5,242 bases of DNA, taken from contig NZ_LSJA01000335.1 in assembly GCF_001556515.1 (NCBI RefSeq), positions 1-5,242 of the forward strand, read 5' to 3'. Positions within the stretch are counted from its first letter, which is position 1. The number at the start of each line of letters is the position of its first letter. A program made the position numbers and the translations under genes. Of this stretch, positions 1 to 5,242 are shown in pieces. This DNA comes from Caulobacter sp. CCH9-E1. Lineage in GTDB: Bacteria; Pseudomonadota; Alphaproteobacteria; Caulobacterales; Caulobacteraceae. The notes beneath the pieces are model-generated. The model searched no databases. It saw nothing but the letters and a program-made list of their open reading frames with translations, and was not told the origin of the DNA.

Positions 1-1129
1 AGGCGCCTTTGCCGGCGATCTGCTCGCCGGCGCGCACGCCCGAGAGGATCTCGACGTGACCGCCGCCGCGGCGGCCCACCCGGACCGGGCGCGGCTCGAA
101 GCCCTCCTTGGTGCGGACGAAGACGACCTCCGCGCCATTGACCGTCTGGACGGCTTCATCGGGTGCGGAGATGCGACCCTCTGGGCCGGCGGCCGGACCG
201 CGCGGGGTGATCCGCGCGCGCAGGGCCTGGCCGGGTGTCAACATCGGAGCGCGGCCGCTGACGGCCAGCACGGCGGTAGCCGAGCGGTTCTCGGCGTCCA
301 AGGCTGGCGTGATGCTGCGCACCGTGGCGTTCACCGAGCCGCTGGCGGTCTCCAGGATGGCCGTGTCGCCTGGCTTGACGCGCTGGGCGTCGGCGACCGG
401 CAGGGCCGCCTGGATCTCGATGCGGCCCGGGTCGGCGACGCGGAAGAGTTCGGAACCGGCCGTGACATAGGCGCCGAGCGTGGCGCTAGCGGCGGTGATC
501 CGGCCGGAGATCGGGCTGGTGACCGCCAACGTACGACCGTTGCCGCTGACGCCGGCGGCGGCGCTGGCGCCGCTGGCGCGGCGCAACTCCGACTCGGCGA
601 TGGCCGCCTCGCGCTGGGCGGCTTCGAGGTCCTGGCGAGCGGTGATCTTGGCGTCGAACAGGCGCTGCTCGCGGACCAGGGCCTGGCGGGCGGCAGCGGC
701 CTTGGCGGCCGCGGTGCTACGGTCGGCGCTGATGGCCGCGGCGTCGCGGCTTTCTATGGCGGCGATCACTTCACCGGCGGCGACGGGGTCCCCCAGGCGC
801 TTGTTGATGCGGACGATAGCCCCGTCGGCGCGGGCCGCCAGGATCGCCGCGCCGTTGGGCGTGGCCACCACGGTGGCCTGGGCCGAAACGGCGGCGTCGA
901 GGCCGCCGCCGGTGAGGGTCAACAGTTGGATGCCATCGGAGACGATGCGATCGGCGGTCATGCCCACGTGGGGCTTTTCGCCGGCGTGGTCTTCCTTGGC
1001 CTCGGCCGCGGGGGCGTCCTTGGCCGGCGAAGACAGCAGGGACTTGCCGACCAGCGCGCCGACGCCAGCGGCCAGCAGGCTACTGACCGCCACGGCCGTC
1101 AGCAGGGTCTTTCGATCGTTGGATTTCAT
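1..1129 (-). CDS. czcB: CzcB-like RND efflux periplasmic adaptor (membrane fusion protein), C-terminus cut by window edge
   Basis: Periplasmic adaptor linking an inner-membrane RND pump to the outer-membrane channel in a heavy-metal efflux complex. The 376 visible residues start with MKSNDRKTLL and a hydrophobic anchor/signal segment (about 8-31), then an Ala/Glu/Lys-rich linker with His48 and His54. A first lipoyl-like half follows (about 95-127), an Ala/Arg-rich alpha-hairpin (about 130-190), the second lipoyl half with SPISGRIT (205-212) and a beta-barrel (about 236-310). The membrane-proximal domain begins near 318 and is still open at base 1, so only a short C-terminal piece should be missing. 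The ATG is preceded by AGGAAAG seven bases upstream, overlapping the TAG stop of the upstream czcC-like gene, with 11 bases between the two genes. The order C then B matches czcCBA operons. The adaptor class is clear; the czcB name and the metal are inferred from family and context. Confidence 0.92.
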   Translation of the reverse strand, partial: MKSNDRKTLLTAVAVSSLLAAGVGALVGKSLLSSPAKDAPAAEAKEDHAGEKPHVGMTADRIVSDGIQLLTLTGGGLDAAVSAQATVVATPNGAAILAARADGAIVRINKRLGDPVAAGEVIAAIESRDAAAISADRSTAAAKAAAARQALVREQRLFDAKITARQDLEAAQREAAIAESELRRASGASAAAGVSGNGRTLAVTSPISGRITAASATLGAYVTAGSELFRVADPGRIEIQAALPVADAQRVKPGDTAILETASGSVNATVRSITPALDAENRSATAVLAVSGRAPMLTPGQALRARITPRGPAAGPEGRISAPDEAVQTVNGAEVVFVRTKEGFEPRPVRVGRRGGGHVEILSGVRAGEQIAGKGA

Positions 1130-1140
1130 GGTGAGCTTTC

Positions 1141-2373
1141 CTATTGGGCGGCGGCGCGTTCGAGCGCGGCCAGCGCCTTGGCGCGGTCGAGACGCGCGGC
1201 GATGAGTTCGGTGCGGGCGGTCGTCAGGGCGGCTTGCGCGTCTAGGACTTCGAGCAGCGAGAATTTCCCCGCCTCGAAGCCGCCTCGCGCCAGGTCGACG
1301 GCGGTCTGGGCCTGGGGCACGACCTTGCTGTCGAGCACTTCCAGCCTGGCGGTGGCGGCGCGCAATGCCGCCTCCCCGTCCCGAACGGCCCGAACCGAGC
1401 GCGCCAGGGCCAGGCGTTCGCGCGCCTCGGCCGCGGTGGCGTCCGCGCGGGCGGCCGCGACGGTACCCTGGTTGCGGTTGGAGATTGGGATCGGGGCGGT
1501 AAAGCCGACGATCATCGCCGAGTCCCCGGTCTGCTCGAACCGCCGAACCCCGGCCTGGACGGTGAGGTCCGGACGACCAGCGGCGCGTTCGCGATCGATC
1601 ACCGCCCGGGCGGTCTCCAGCTGGGCGCGCGCTTGGCGCACATCCAGGGTTTCGCCGGGATCGATCGTGGCCATCACCGGCGTCGCCGGCTGCGGGGACC
1701 GCACCAGCTCGATGGTCTCGGCCGCATCGCCCCAGAGGGTTACTAGAGCGCGGCGCGCGGCTGCGGCCTCGGCCTCGGCGGCAATGACGGCGGCGGCGGC
1801 CTCACGGCTGGCCGCCTCAGCCCGCAACGCCCGCAGGGGCGGCTCGCGACCGGCTTCGACCAACGTGCCGGCGACCTTGGAAAGGCCTTCGGCGCGGGTG
1901 GCCGTCTCTCGGGCCAGGGCCAGACGATCCTGCGCCGCGAGGGCTTCGGCATAACGGACGCTGACTTCTTGGGTGAGGTCGGCCTTGGCGATGACGAAGC
2001 CGATCCGGGCGGCGTCGACCTCGGCGTTGGCGGCGGCGGCGCGGGTGCGACGCTTGCCGCCCAGCTCCAGGCGCTGGCTGATGGTGGCCGTGGTTTCGGC
2101 TGCGCCGAAGCGGCCATAGGGGCCCGAACCGGCGAAGTTCTCCGATTGGAGGCCGGCTTCAGGGTTTGGCATCAGGTCGGCTTGGCGAGCGCGGCCCTCA
2201 GCCGCTTTCACCGAGGCTTCGGCTGCCGTGACAAGCGGTGACTGGGTCTGGGCGCGCATGATAGCGGCGTCCAGGGTGAGCGGCTCAGCGAGCGCGCGCG
2301 AAAGCGCGCCGCTGCCGGCAAGCGCCAGGACCGCGCCGAAAATGGCGGCGGACCGAGCATAGCGGGAATGCAT
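1141..2373 (-). CDS. czcC: CzcC-like TolC-family outer-membrane efflux protein
   Basis: Outer-membrane channel subunit of a tripartite metal efflux pump (410 residues, normal for CzcC-type proteins). A Sec signal peptide covers about 1-29, with a probable cleavage site ALA|EP; no lipobox cysteine is present. The two outer-membrane-efflux repeats are visible. The first starts at LTLDAAIMRA (32-41) and includes LMPNPEAGLQSENF (67-80) and ISQRLELGGKRR (98-109), typical of CzcC/CusC relatives. The second starts near 243 with LDVRQARAQLETARAVID and includes GRPDLTVQAG (266-275) and PIPISNRNQG (294-303). Long Ala/Glu/Arg helices separate the beta segments. An AGGGA ribosome site lies about eight bases before the ATG. 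It follows the small CzcI-like gene by 59 bases and precedes the adaptor by 11, indicating one transcript. TolC-family identity is firm; substrate (Zn/Cd/Co/Ni class) is inferred from the neighbouring P1B-4 ATPase and CzcB-like adaptor. Confidence 0.93.
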   Translation of the reverse strand: MHSRYARSAAIFGAVLALAGSGALSRALAEPLTLDAAIMRAQTQSPLVTAAEASVKAAEGRARQADLMPNPEAGLQSENFAGSGPYGRFGAAETTATISQRLELGGKRRTRAAAANAEVDAARIGFVIAKADLTQEVSVRYAEALAAQDRLALARETATRAEGLSKVAGTLVEAGREPPLRALRAEAASREAAAAVIAAEAEAAAARRALVTLWGDAAETIELVRSPQPATPVMATIDPGETLDVRQARAQLETARAVIDRERAAGRPDLTVQAGVRRFEQTGDSAMIVGFTAPIPISNRNQGTVAAARADATAAEARERLALARSVRAVRDGEAALRAATARLEVLDSKVVPQAQTAVDLARGGFEAGKFSLLEVLDAQAALTTARTELIAARLDRAKALAALERAAAQ

Positions 2374-2432
2374 GAGAGGTCCCTATGTGAGAACTGACGA
2401 AGGCGATTACGCGCGCGAGGGCGCGGCCAGGG

Positions 2433-2798
2433 TCAGGCTCGAGGGGGCTCGTTGGGGCCGTCCGGCATGCGCGAGAGCGGCATGTGGGGCGGCGCTGGAG
2501 TCAGGCGGATGCGCGTGACGGAGACGTAGGTCTGCCCGGCCGTGGCGAGCCCGATCAGCGACGGAGAATGATGGCAATGGCCAATCCCGCAGACCTCGCC
2601 GTCGGCCAGGTCTGCGGGATCCTGGTCATTGGCCTGGGCAAAGGTCGTGGCCTCGGCGACGGCGCTCGTCTTCTTGCTCGACAGGGAGTCGGCCGAGCAT
2701 AAGCCTGAACGCAATGATGGCGCAGCTACGGCGAGCACCAGCAGGCACGCTAGAAGCGCTCCCGTCCAGGTTTTCAGCCATGTCGCCACATCGAACAT
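2433..2798 (-). CDS. Small exported/membrane-anchored protein with CGIGHCHH motif, CzcI-like by position
   Basis: 121 residues. A hydrophobic segment at about 12-29 (WTGALLACLLVLAVAAPS) acts as signal peptide or N-terminal anchor and puts the rest in the periplasm. The mature part has an Ala/Asp-rich linker, then CGIGHCHH (70-77), a cluster of two Cys and three His that looks able to bind a soft or borderline metal ion, and a Pro-rich tail (PAPPHMPLSRMPDGPNEPPRA). Small proteins with a signal segment, a Cys/His patch and a Pro/Arg-rich end are common just upstream of czcC-type genes (CzcI and DUF2946-like proteins), where they are thought to modulate metal response. I call it CzcI-like from position and architecture, not from recognised homology. 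No good Shine-Dalgarno precedes the ATG; a GCTATA box ends nine bases before it, suggesting a near-leaderless mRNA. The coding region contains a strong inverted repeat (2584-2620). The opposite-strand ORF here has no family features. Confidence 0.75.
   Translation of the reverse strand: MFDVATWLKTWTGALLACLLVLAVAAPSLRSGLCSADSLSSKKTSAVAEATTFAQANDQDPADLADGEVCGIGHCHHSPSLIGLATAGQTYVSVTRIRLTPAPPHMPLSRMPDGPNEPPRA
2584..2620. repeat. Near-perfect hairpin (17-bp arms, 3-base loop) inside the CzcI-like gene
   Basis: The left arm (2584-2600) and right arm (2604-2620) are reverse complements, except for one C/C mismatch at 2597/2607; the loop is GTC (2601-2603). The outer 13 bp of the stem are perfect (atcccgcagacct / aggtctgcgggat). 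A further GGCCA/TGGCC pairing (2579-2583 with 2630-2634) could extend it across a 9-base bulge. In the mRNA, one arm encodes DPADL and the other encodes EVCGI, the start of the Cys/His motif. No U-tract follows on the minus strand, so it is not a classical intrinsic terminator. It may be an mRNA structure affecting translation, pausing or stability, or a chance or duplication-derived inverted repeat. The structure is directly visible; any role is inference. Confidence 0.85.
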
Positions 2799-2882
2799 GT
2801 AAGGGCCTATAGCGTCCGTGATGCGTCGAGGAAATACGTTACAAGATACACTTGGCGTGGCGCATCAGCGCGGCAGTGAGAG
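2799..2882. other. 84-base intergenic spacer between the SRPBCC gene and the CzcI-like gene
   Basis: This is the only gap of any size in the window and the likely boundary between two transcription units. It holds the candidate GCTATA box, a 7-bp inverted repeat (TGATGCG at 2819-2825, CGCATCA at 2861-2867) flanking an A/T-rich stretch (about 2831-2850), and an imperfect stem-loop (about 2849-2878, CACT...AGTG ends with GCGC/GCGC around an ATCA loop). The stem-loop is poorly paired and lacks a U-run, so I do not call a terminator. The A/T-rich patch in an otherwise G+C-rich region is the most likely place for regulator binding. Confidence 0.5.
2808..2813 (-). promoter_or_regulatory. Candidate -10 box (GCTATA) for the CzcI-like/czcCB operon
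   Basis: The minus strand reads GCTATA, then nine bases, then the ATG of the CzcI-like gene. This matches the Caulobacter housekeeping -10 element (GCTANA type). Transcription starting six to nine bases downstream would begin at or within three bases of the ATG, in keeping with the lack of a Shine-Dalgarno there. No convincing -35 sits at 16-18 bases; a TTGTAA (2839-2844) is 25 bases upstream, too far for ordinary sigma factor contact. Activator dependence is possible but unproven. Confidence 0.35.
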
Positions 2883-3347
2883 TTAGATCCGAGTTCGCGG
2901 ACGGGCCCGTGTCACCGCTCGCAGCGGCGTGCTGGTGGTCACGTATTTCGAAAGAGCGTCCAGGCGGAAGCTATAGATTCTGATCAACTTTTCGCGCTCG
3001 GCCTTAAACTTGAACTGCAGCGCCGCTAGGCCGGTTATCTTGTTGGTGTGGCGAAGCAGCGTGCCGCGCGCGCTGCGCTCCAGGTGGAAGTATTCATACG
3101 ATCGCGCGAAGAATGGACCGGACTGGAAGGCGATCTCCTCGCCTGGCGCCATGCCAATGACCCGAGCCCTGACCCTCAGACGCTTTTCCGGATTGGAGCC
3201 GATACGGATGTAGACGCTGGCGCCCCGAATGGGGACGCCGTCGATTTCCCAATGAGGATGCCAACGCGGGTAGCCACCGAACTCCGACAAGGTTCGCCAG
3301 ACCTTAGTGGGGGGGGCGGCGATATCGATCTCAGATTCAATGATCAT
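2883..3347 (-). CDS. SRPBCC-family (START/polyketide cyclase-like) protein
   Basis: 154-residue cytosolic protein of the SRPBCC superfamily, helix-grip proteins with a deep hydrophobic cavity for lipids, hormones, polyketides or other small ligands. The order of elements fits: beta1 IIESEIDIAAPPTKVW (2-17), the helix with FGGYPRWHPHW (23-33), successive strands such as SVYIRIG (44-50), LRVRARVIGMAPGEEIAFQ (57-75), FARSYEYFHLER (80-91) and GTLLRHTNKITG (95-106), then the long C-terminal helix (about 115-135, EKLIRIYSFRLDALSKYV). A basic tail (RAVTRARPRTRI) ends it. I chose the ATG at 3347 because the fold starts exactly there, a GAAAGG site lies six bases upstream, and it forms an ATGA overlap with the upstream gene; an in-frame start at 3518 would lie inside that gene. 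A run of eight C (3309-3316, coding strand) covers codons 11-13. Ligand and role are unknown; coupling to a metal ATPase operon is unusual. Confidence 0.85.
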   Translation of the reverse strand: MIIESEIDIAAPPTKVWRTLSEFGGYPRWHPHWEIDGVPIRGASVYIRIGSNPEKRLRVRARVIGMAPGEEIAFQSGPFFARSYEYFHLERSARGTLLRHTNKITGLAALQFKFKAEREKLIRIYSFRLDALSKYVTTSTPLRAVTRARPRTRI

Positions 3348-3796
3348 GGGCGGCCTTTCGTCGCCATCTCGCTTGAGCTCGATGCAGCCGAGACAGGCTG
3401 CGGGCACGGACGGTTGGTGGAAAGCGTACAGACCCGAAACTGCTCGCCTGACATGACCGGGCCGGGGGTCGGCAGGTCGAAGAAAATGCAATGGCGCTCG
3501 CGCCCACGCAGGCCCCACAGGACACGCGTCGCCGTGCTGATGACGTTTCCACCCGCGTCAAGACGATCCGCTCGGATGATCCGCGGCGAGGATCCTATGG
3601 ACCGTCGACAGATCGCGCCATGGAAACGGACCCCCTCACCTTCGGCGATGGCGCGGACCGACTCAAGTGCGAAGCCCCGCTGAGTGTTGAGCACGATGGG
3701 CTTTTCGATCGTGTCTGCAGTAGCCCCGCCCGAAAAGGCCAGGATCAGAAGCCCAATTCCTTTTCCGCCTAGGTGGCGCAAGTGTTGTCGGTTCAT
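3344..3796 (-). CDS. Exported four-cysteine protein of unknown function
   Basis: 150 residues; I do not recognise the family. The N-terminus is a plausible Sec signal peptide: basic/polar start MNRQHLRHLGGKG, hydrophobic core IGLLILAF (14-21), and GGATA|DTIEKP as the likely cleavage site near residue 27. The mature part is about 120 residues with alternating short hydrophobic stretches that suggest beta structure, and four cysteines (63, 103, 123, 131) able to form two disulfides or a metal site. The tail after 131 is Ser/Ala-rich and polar, probably disordered. The ATG is preceded by GGAG eight bases upstream and overlaps the stop of the 47-residue membrane protein gene; its own stop overlaps the start of the SRPBCC gene, both as ATGA. 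It should therefore be made together with the ATPase. A periplasmic partner receiving or sensing the exported metal is a guess. Confidence 0.75.
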   Translation of the reverse strand: MNRQHLRHLGGKGIGLLILAFSGGATADTIEKPIVLNTQRGFALESVRAIAEGEGVRFHGAICRRSIGSSPRIIRADRLDAGGNVISTATRVLWGLRGRERHCIFFDLPTPGPVMSGEQFRVCTLSTNRPCPQPVSAASSSSEMATKGRP

Positions 3797-3936
3797 GTTC
3801 GATGCTCCAGGCCGATCGCCAAAACCCCAATCGACATGACGAGCAGAAGCATCGCCGCAGCCAGGGCCATTATCGCACGGCGGGCCGATCGGCGGGCCCA
3901 GTCCGACGCTTCGGTGCGAGGTTCTTCGCCATTCAT
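3793..3936 (-). CDS. 47-residue single-span membrane microprotein
   Basis: A small gene locked between two others. The ATG overlaps the ATPase stop (ATGA, 3933-3936) and the stop overlaps the next start (ATGA, 3793-3796). AAGGA lies nine bases before the ATG. The product has a polar, mixed-charge N-terminus (MNGEEPRTEASDW), a basic patch RRSARR (14-19), one hydrophobic helix (about 20-42, IMALAAAMLLLVMSIGVLAIG) and a short tail LEHRT. By the positive-inside rule the N-terminus is cytoplasmic and the C-terminus periplasmic. Size and position directly after a P-type ATPase recall small regulatory subunits such as KdpF, but no sequence similarity is claimed. The reading frame stays open upstream to an ATG at 4083, but that extension lies within the ATPase coding region and has an unstructured Gly/Pro/Arg composition, so the short form is preferred. 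Function unknown. Confidence 0.72.
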   Translation of the reverse strand: MNGEEPRTEASDWARRSARRAIMALAAAMLLLVMSIGVLAIGLEHRT

Positions 3937-5242
3937 GCCTGGCGGTCCTTGTAGGCGAGCAACCGCAGCGCGTTGGCCACCACCAGAAGGGTCGAGCCCT
4001 CGTGGAAGATCACCGCCTCGCCGATCTTCAGGCCAAACAGGGTCGCTGGGATCAGCACCGCGACCATGCCCAGGCTGACCCACAGGTTCTGGCGGATGAT
4101 GGCGCTGGTCTTGCGGCTAAGGCCCACGGCGAACGGCAGATGGGTCAGGTCATCGGCCATCAGCGCGACGTCGGCGGTTTCCAGCGCCACGTCCGAGCCG
4201 GCCGCGCCCATGGCGATGCCGACGGTGGCGTTGGCCATGGCCGGGGCGTCATTGACCCCGTCGCCGACCATCGCGGCCTTGCCGTAGTGCTGGCGCAGGG
4301 CCTTGATGGTCTCGACCTTGTCCTCCGGCATCAGGCCGCCGCGGGCTTCGTCGAGACCCAGATCACGGGCGATCGCATCGGCGACCGACTGGTTGTCGCC
4401 CGACAGCATGATCATGCGGGTGATCCCCAGCGAGCGAAGGCGAACGATAACGTCGCGGGCCGCGGGGCGGGCGGTGTCCATCAGGCCCAGCACGCCGAGA
4501 AAACGATCACCGTAGCGGACGACGACCACTGTCCGGCCGCGCGCTTCAAGGCGCTTGGCATCGCTCCAGACCGATACGGGCAGGTCTTTCTGGTCGCCTT
4601 CGAATAGGCCCGGCTTGCCGATCACGACGTCCTTGCCATCGACCTGGGCCTGGATGCCCTGCCCTGTCAGGCTCTTGACGTTGGTGGCTTCACGATGGGC
4701 CTGGCCGATCAGCTTGGCCTCCCCGTCGCGCACCACGGCGGCCGCCAGCGGGTGGTCGCTGAGCGCCTCGACGGCCACGGCGATGGCGAGCAGCTCGGCC
4801 TCATCGACGCCTTCGGCAGGGACGATATCGGTCAGCTTGGGCTTGCCCTCGGTTAGGGTGCCGGTCTTGTCGAAGGCCAGAGCGGTCAGCGTTCCGAGAT
4901 TTTCCAGGGGACCGCCGCCCTTGACCAGGACGCCGCCGCGCCCTGCCCGGGCCACGCCACTGAGCACGGCGCTGGGCACCGAAATGGCCAGGGCGCAGGG
5001 GCTAGCGGCTACCAGGACCGCCATGGCGCGGTAGAAGCTGCGGCTGAACGGCTCGTCGAGCACCAGGAAGGCCAGCATCAGGGTCGCGACCAGCACCAGC
5101 ACGGCCGGCACGAAGACCTTCTCGAACCGGTCGGTAAAGCGCTGGGTGGGCGAACGCTGGGCCTCGGCCTCGGCGACCATGCGCACGACGCGGGCCAGGG
5201 TGCTCTCGCCGGCCTTGCGGGCCACGCGGATGTCGAGCGCGC
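3933..5242 (-). CDS. P1B-4-type heavy-metal-translocating P-type ATPase, N-terminus cut by window edge
   Basis: ATP-driven exporter of divalent metal ions across the inner membrane. The last 435 residues are visible; numbering below counts the Val codon at 5225 as 1. In order: the end of the actuator domain (KAGESTLARVVRMV, 4-17), a transmembrane pair with the ion-path motif SPC (75-77) in place of the CPC of Cu and ZntA-type pumps, the phosphorylation site DKTGTLTEGKP (119-129, Asp119), the HP nucleotide-site motif SDHPLA (156-161), SGDN (275-278), the hinge GDGVNDAP (321-328), and the final helices with HEGST (408-412). SPC plus HEG(G/S)T is the signature of the P1B-4 group (CoaT/CtpD-like), reported for Co, Zn, Ni, Cd or Fe. 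There is no C-terminal metal-binding extension; the N-terminal end is not visible. The GTG at 5225 is not a start: the frame stays open with ...ALDIR upstream inside the actuator domain. Its stop overlaps the 47-residue gene. Confidence 0.95.
   Translation of the reverse strand, partial: ALDIRVARKAGESTLARVVRMVAEAEAQRSPTQRFTDRFEKVFVPAVLVLVATLMLAFLVLDEPFSRSFYRAMAVLVAASPCALAISVPSAVLSGVARAGRGGVLVKGGGPLENLGTLTALAFDKTGTLTEGKPKLTDIVPAEGVDEAELLAIAVAVEALSDHPLAAAVVRDGEAKLIGQAHREATNVKSLTGQGIQAQVDGKDVVIGKPGLFEGDQKDLPVSVWSDAKRLEARGRTVVVVRYGDRFLGVLGLMDTARPAARDVIVRLRSLGITRMIMLSGDNQSVADAIARDLGLDEARGGLMPEDKVETIKALRQHYGKAAMVGDGVNDAPAMANATVGIAMGAAGSDVALETADVALMADDLTHLPFAVGLSRKTSAIIRQNLWVSLGMVAVLIPATLFGLKIGEAVIFHEGSTLLVVANALRLLAYKDRQA

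Noticed and set aside
56..1954. 632-codon open frame on the plus strand
   Set aside because: It lies antisense to the czcB-like and czcC-like genes, both of which show clear family motifs. Its translation is low-complexity Gly/Ala/Arg with no domain, typical of antisense frames in G+C-rich DNA.
2849..2878. Stem-loop as terminator of the ATPase operon
   Set aside because: Pairing is imperfect with several mismatches and there is no U-run on the minus strand, so it does not meet the pattern of an intrinsic terminator.
3348..3518. N-terminal extension of the SRPBCC protein to an upstream ATG
   Set aside because: The extension lies inside the exported-protein gene and adds 57 residues with no fold. 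The ATG at 3347 has a ribosome site and an ATGA overlap and starts exactly at the first beta strand.
3048..3683. 211-codon plus-strand frame opposite the SRPBCC and exported-protein genes
   Set aside because: No recognisable domain. The minus-strand genes have ribosome sites, ATGA overlaps, a fold and a signal peptide in their favour.
3937..4083. 49-residue extension of the membrane microprotein
   Set aside because: It lies within the ATPase's conserved C-terminal helices in another frame, and its Gly/Pro/Arg-rich translation looks like a shadow frame.
4002..4607. 201-codon plus-strand frame opposite the ATPase
   Set aside because: It is antisense to the phosphorylation/hinge region of a well-conserved ATPase. 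Its His/Gly/Ala-rich translation mirrors the codon bias of the real gene.
5223..5225. GTG as start codon of the P-type ATPase
   Set aside because: The frame stays open upstream and the residue lies inside the actuator domain; the true start is outside the window.

Overview
The window is G+C-rich (judged by eye), densely packed, and every supported gene reads on the minus strand, so transcription runs from right to left. It is a heavy-metal export region. The base composition, a Caulobacter-style GCTATA -10 box placed almost on a start codon, and the gene content fit an alphaproteobacterium, most likely Caulobacteraceae (Caulobacter, Phenylobacterium or Brevundimonas). This assignment is an inference, because the window holds no phylogenetic marker.

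Right part (5242 to 2883): a tightly fused four-gene unit. It begins with the C-terminal part of a P1B-type metal-transporting ATPase cut by the window edge. An SPC motif in the ion path and a terminal HEGST motif place it in the P1B-4 subgroup (Co/Zn/Ni/Cd/Fe). Next come a 47-residue single-span membrane protein, a 150-residue exported protein with four cysteines that I do not recognise, and a 154-residue SRPBCC (START/polyketide-cyclase fold) protein. Each of the three junctions is a 4-base ATGA stop/start overlap, so translational coupling is likely.

Middle (2882 to 2433): an 84-base gap with a possible promoter, then a 121-residue small exported or membrane-anchored protein. It carries a CGIGHCHH metal-binding-like motif and sits where CzcI-type proteins sit in czc operons. 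A nearly perfect 17-bp-arm hairpin lies inside this coding region.

Left part (2373 to 1): czcC-like outer-membrane factor and czcB-like periplasmic adaptor, 11 bases apart; the adaptor runs off the left edge. The inner-membrane RND pump (czcA) would be expected next but is not in the window.

Together the genes suggest two-stage metal export: the P-type ATPase moves ions from cytosol to periplasm, and the CzcCB(A) tripartite pump moves them out of the cell. The small proteins are candidate sensors, chaperones or modulators. The least familiar part is the ATPase / micro-membrane protein / four-Cys exported protein / SRPBCC unit.
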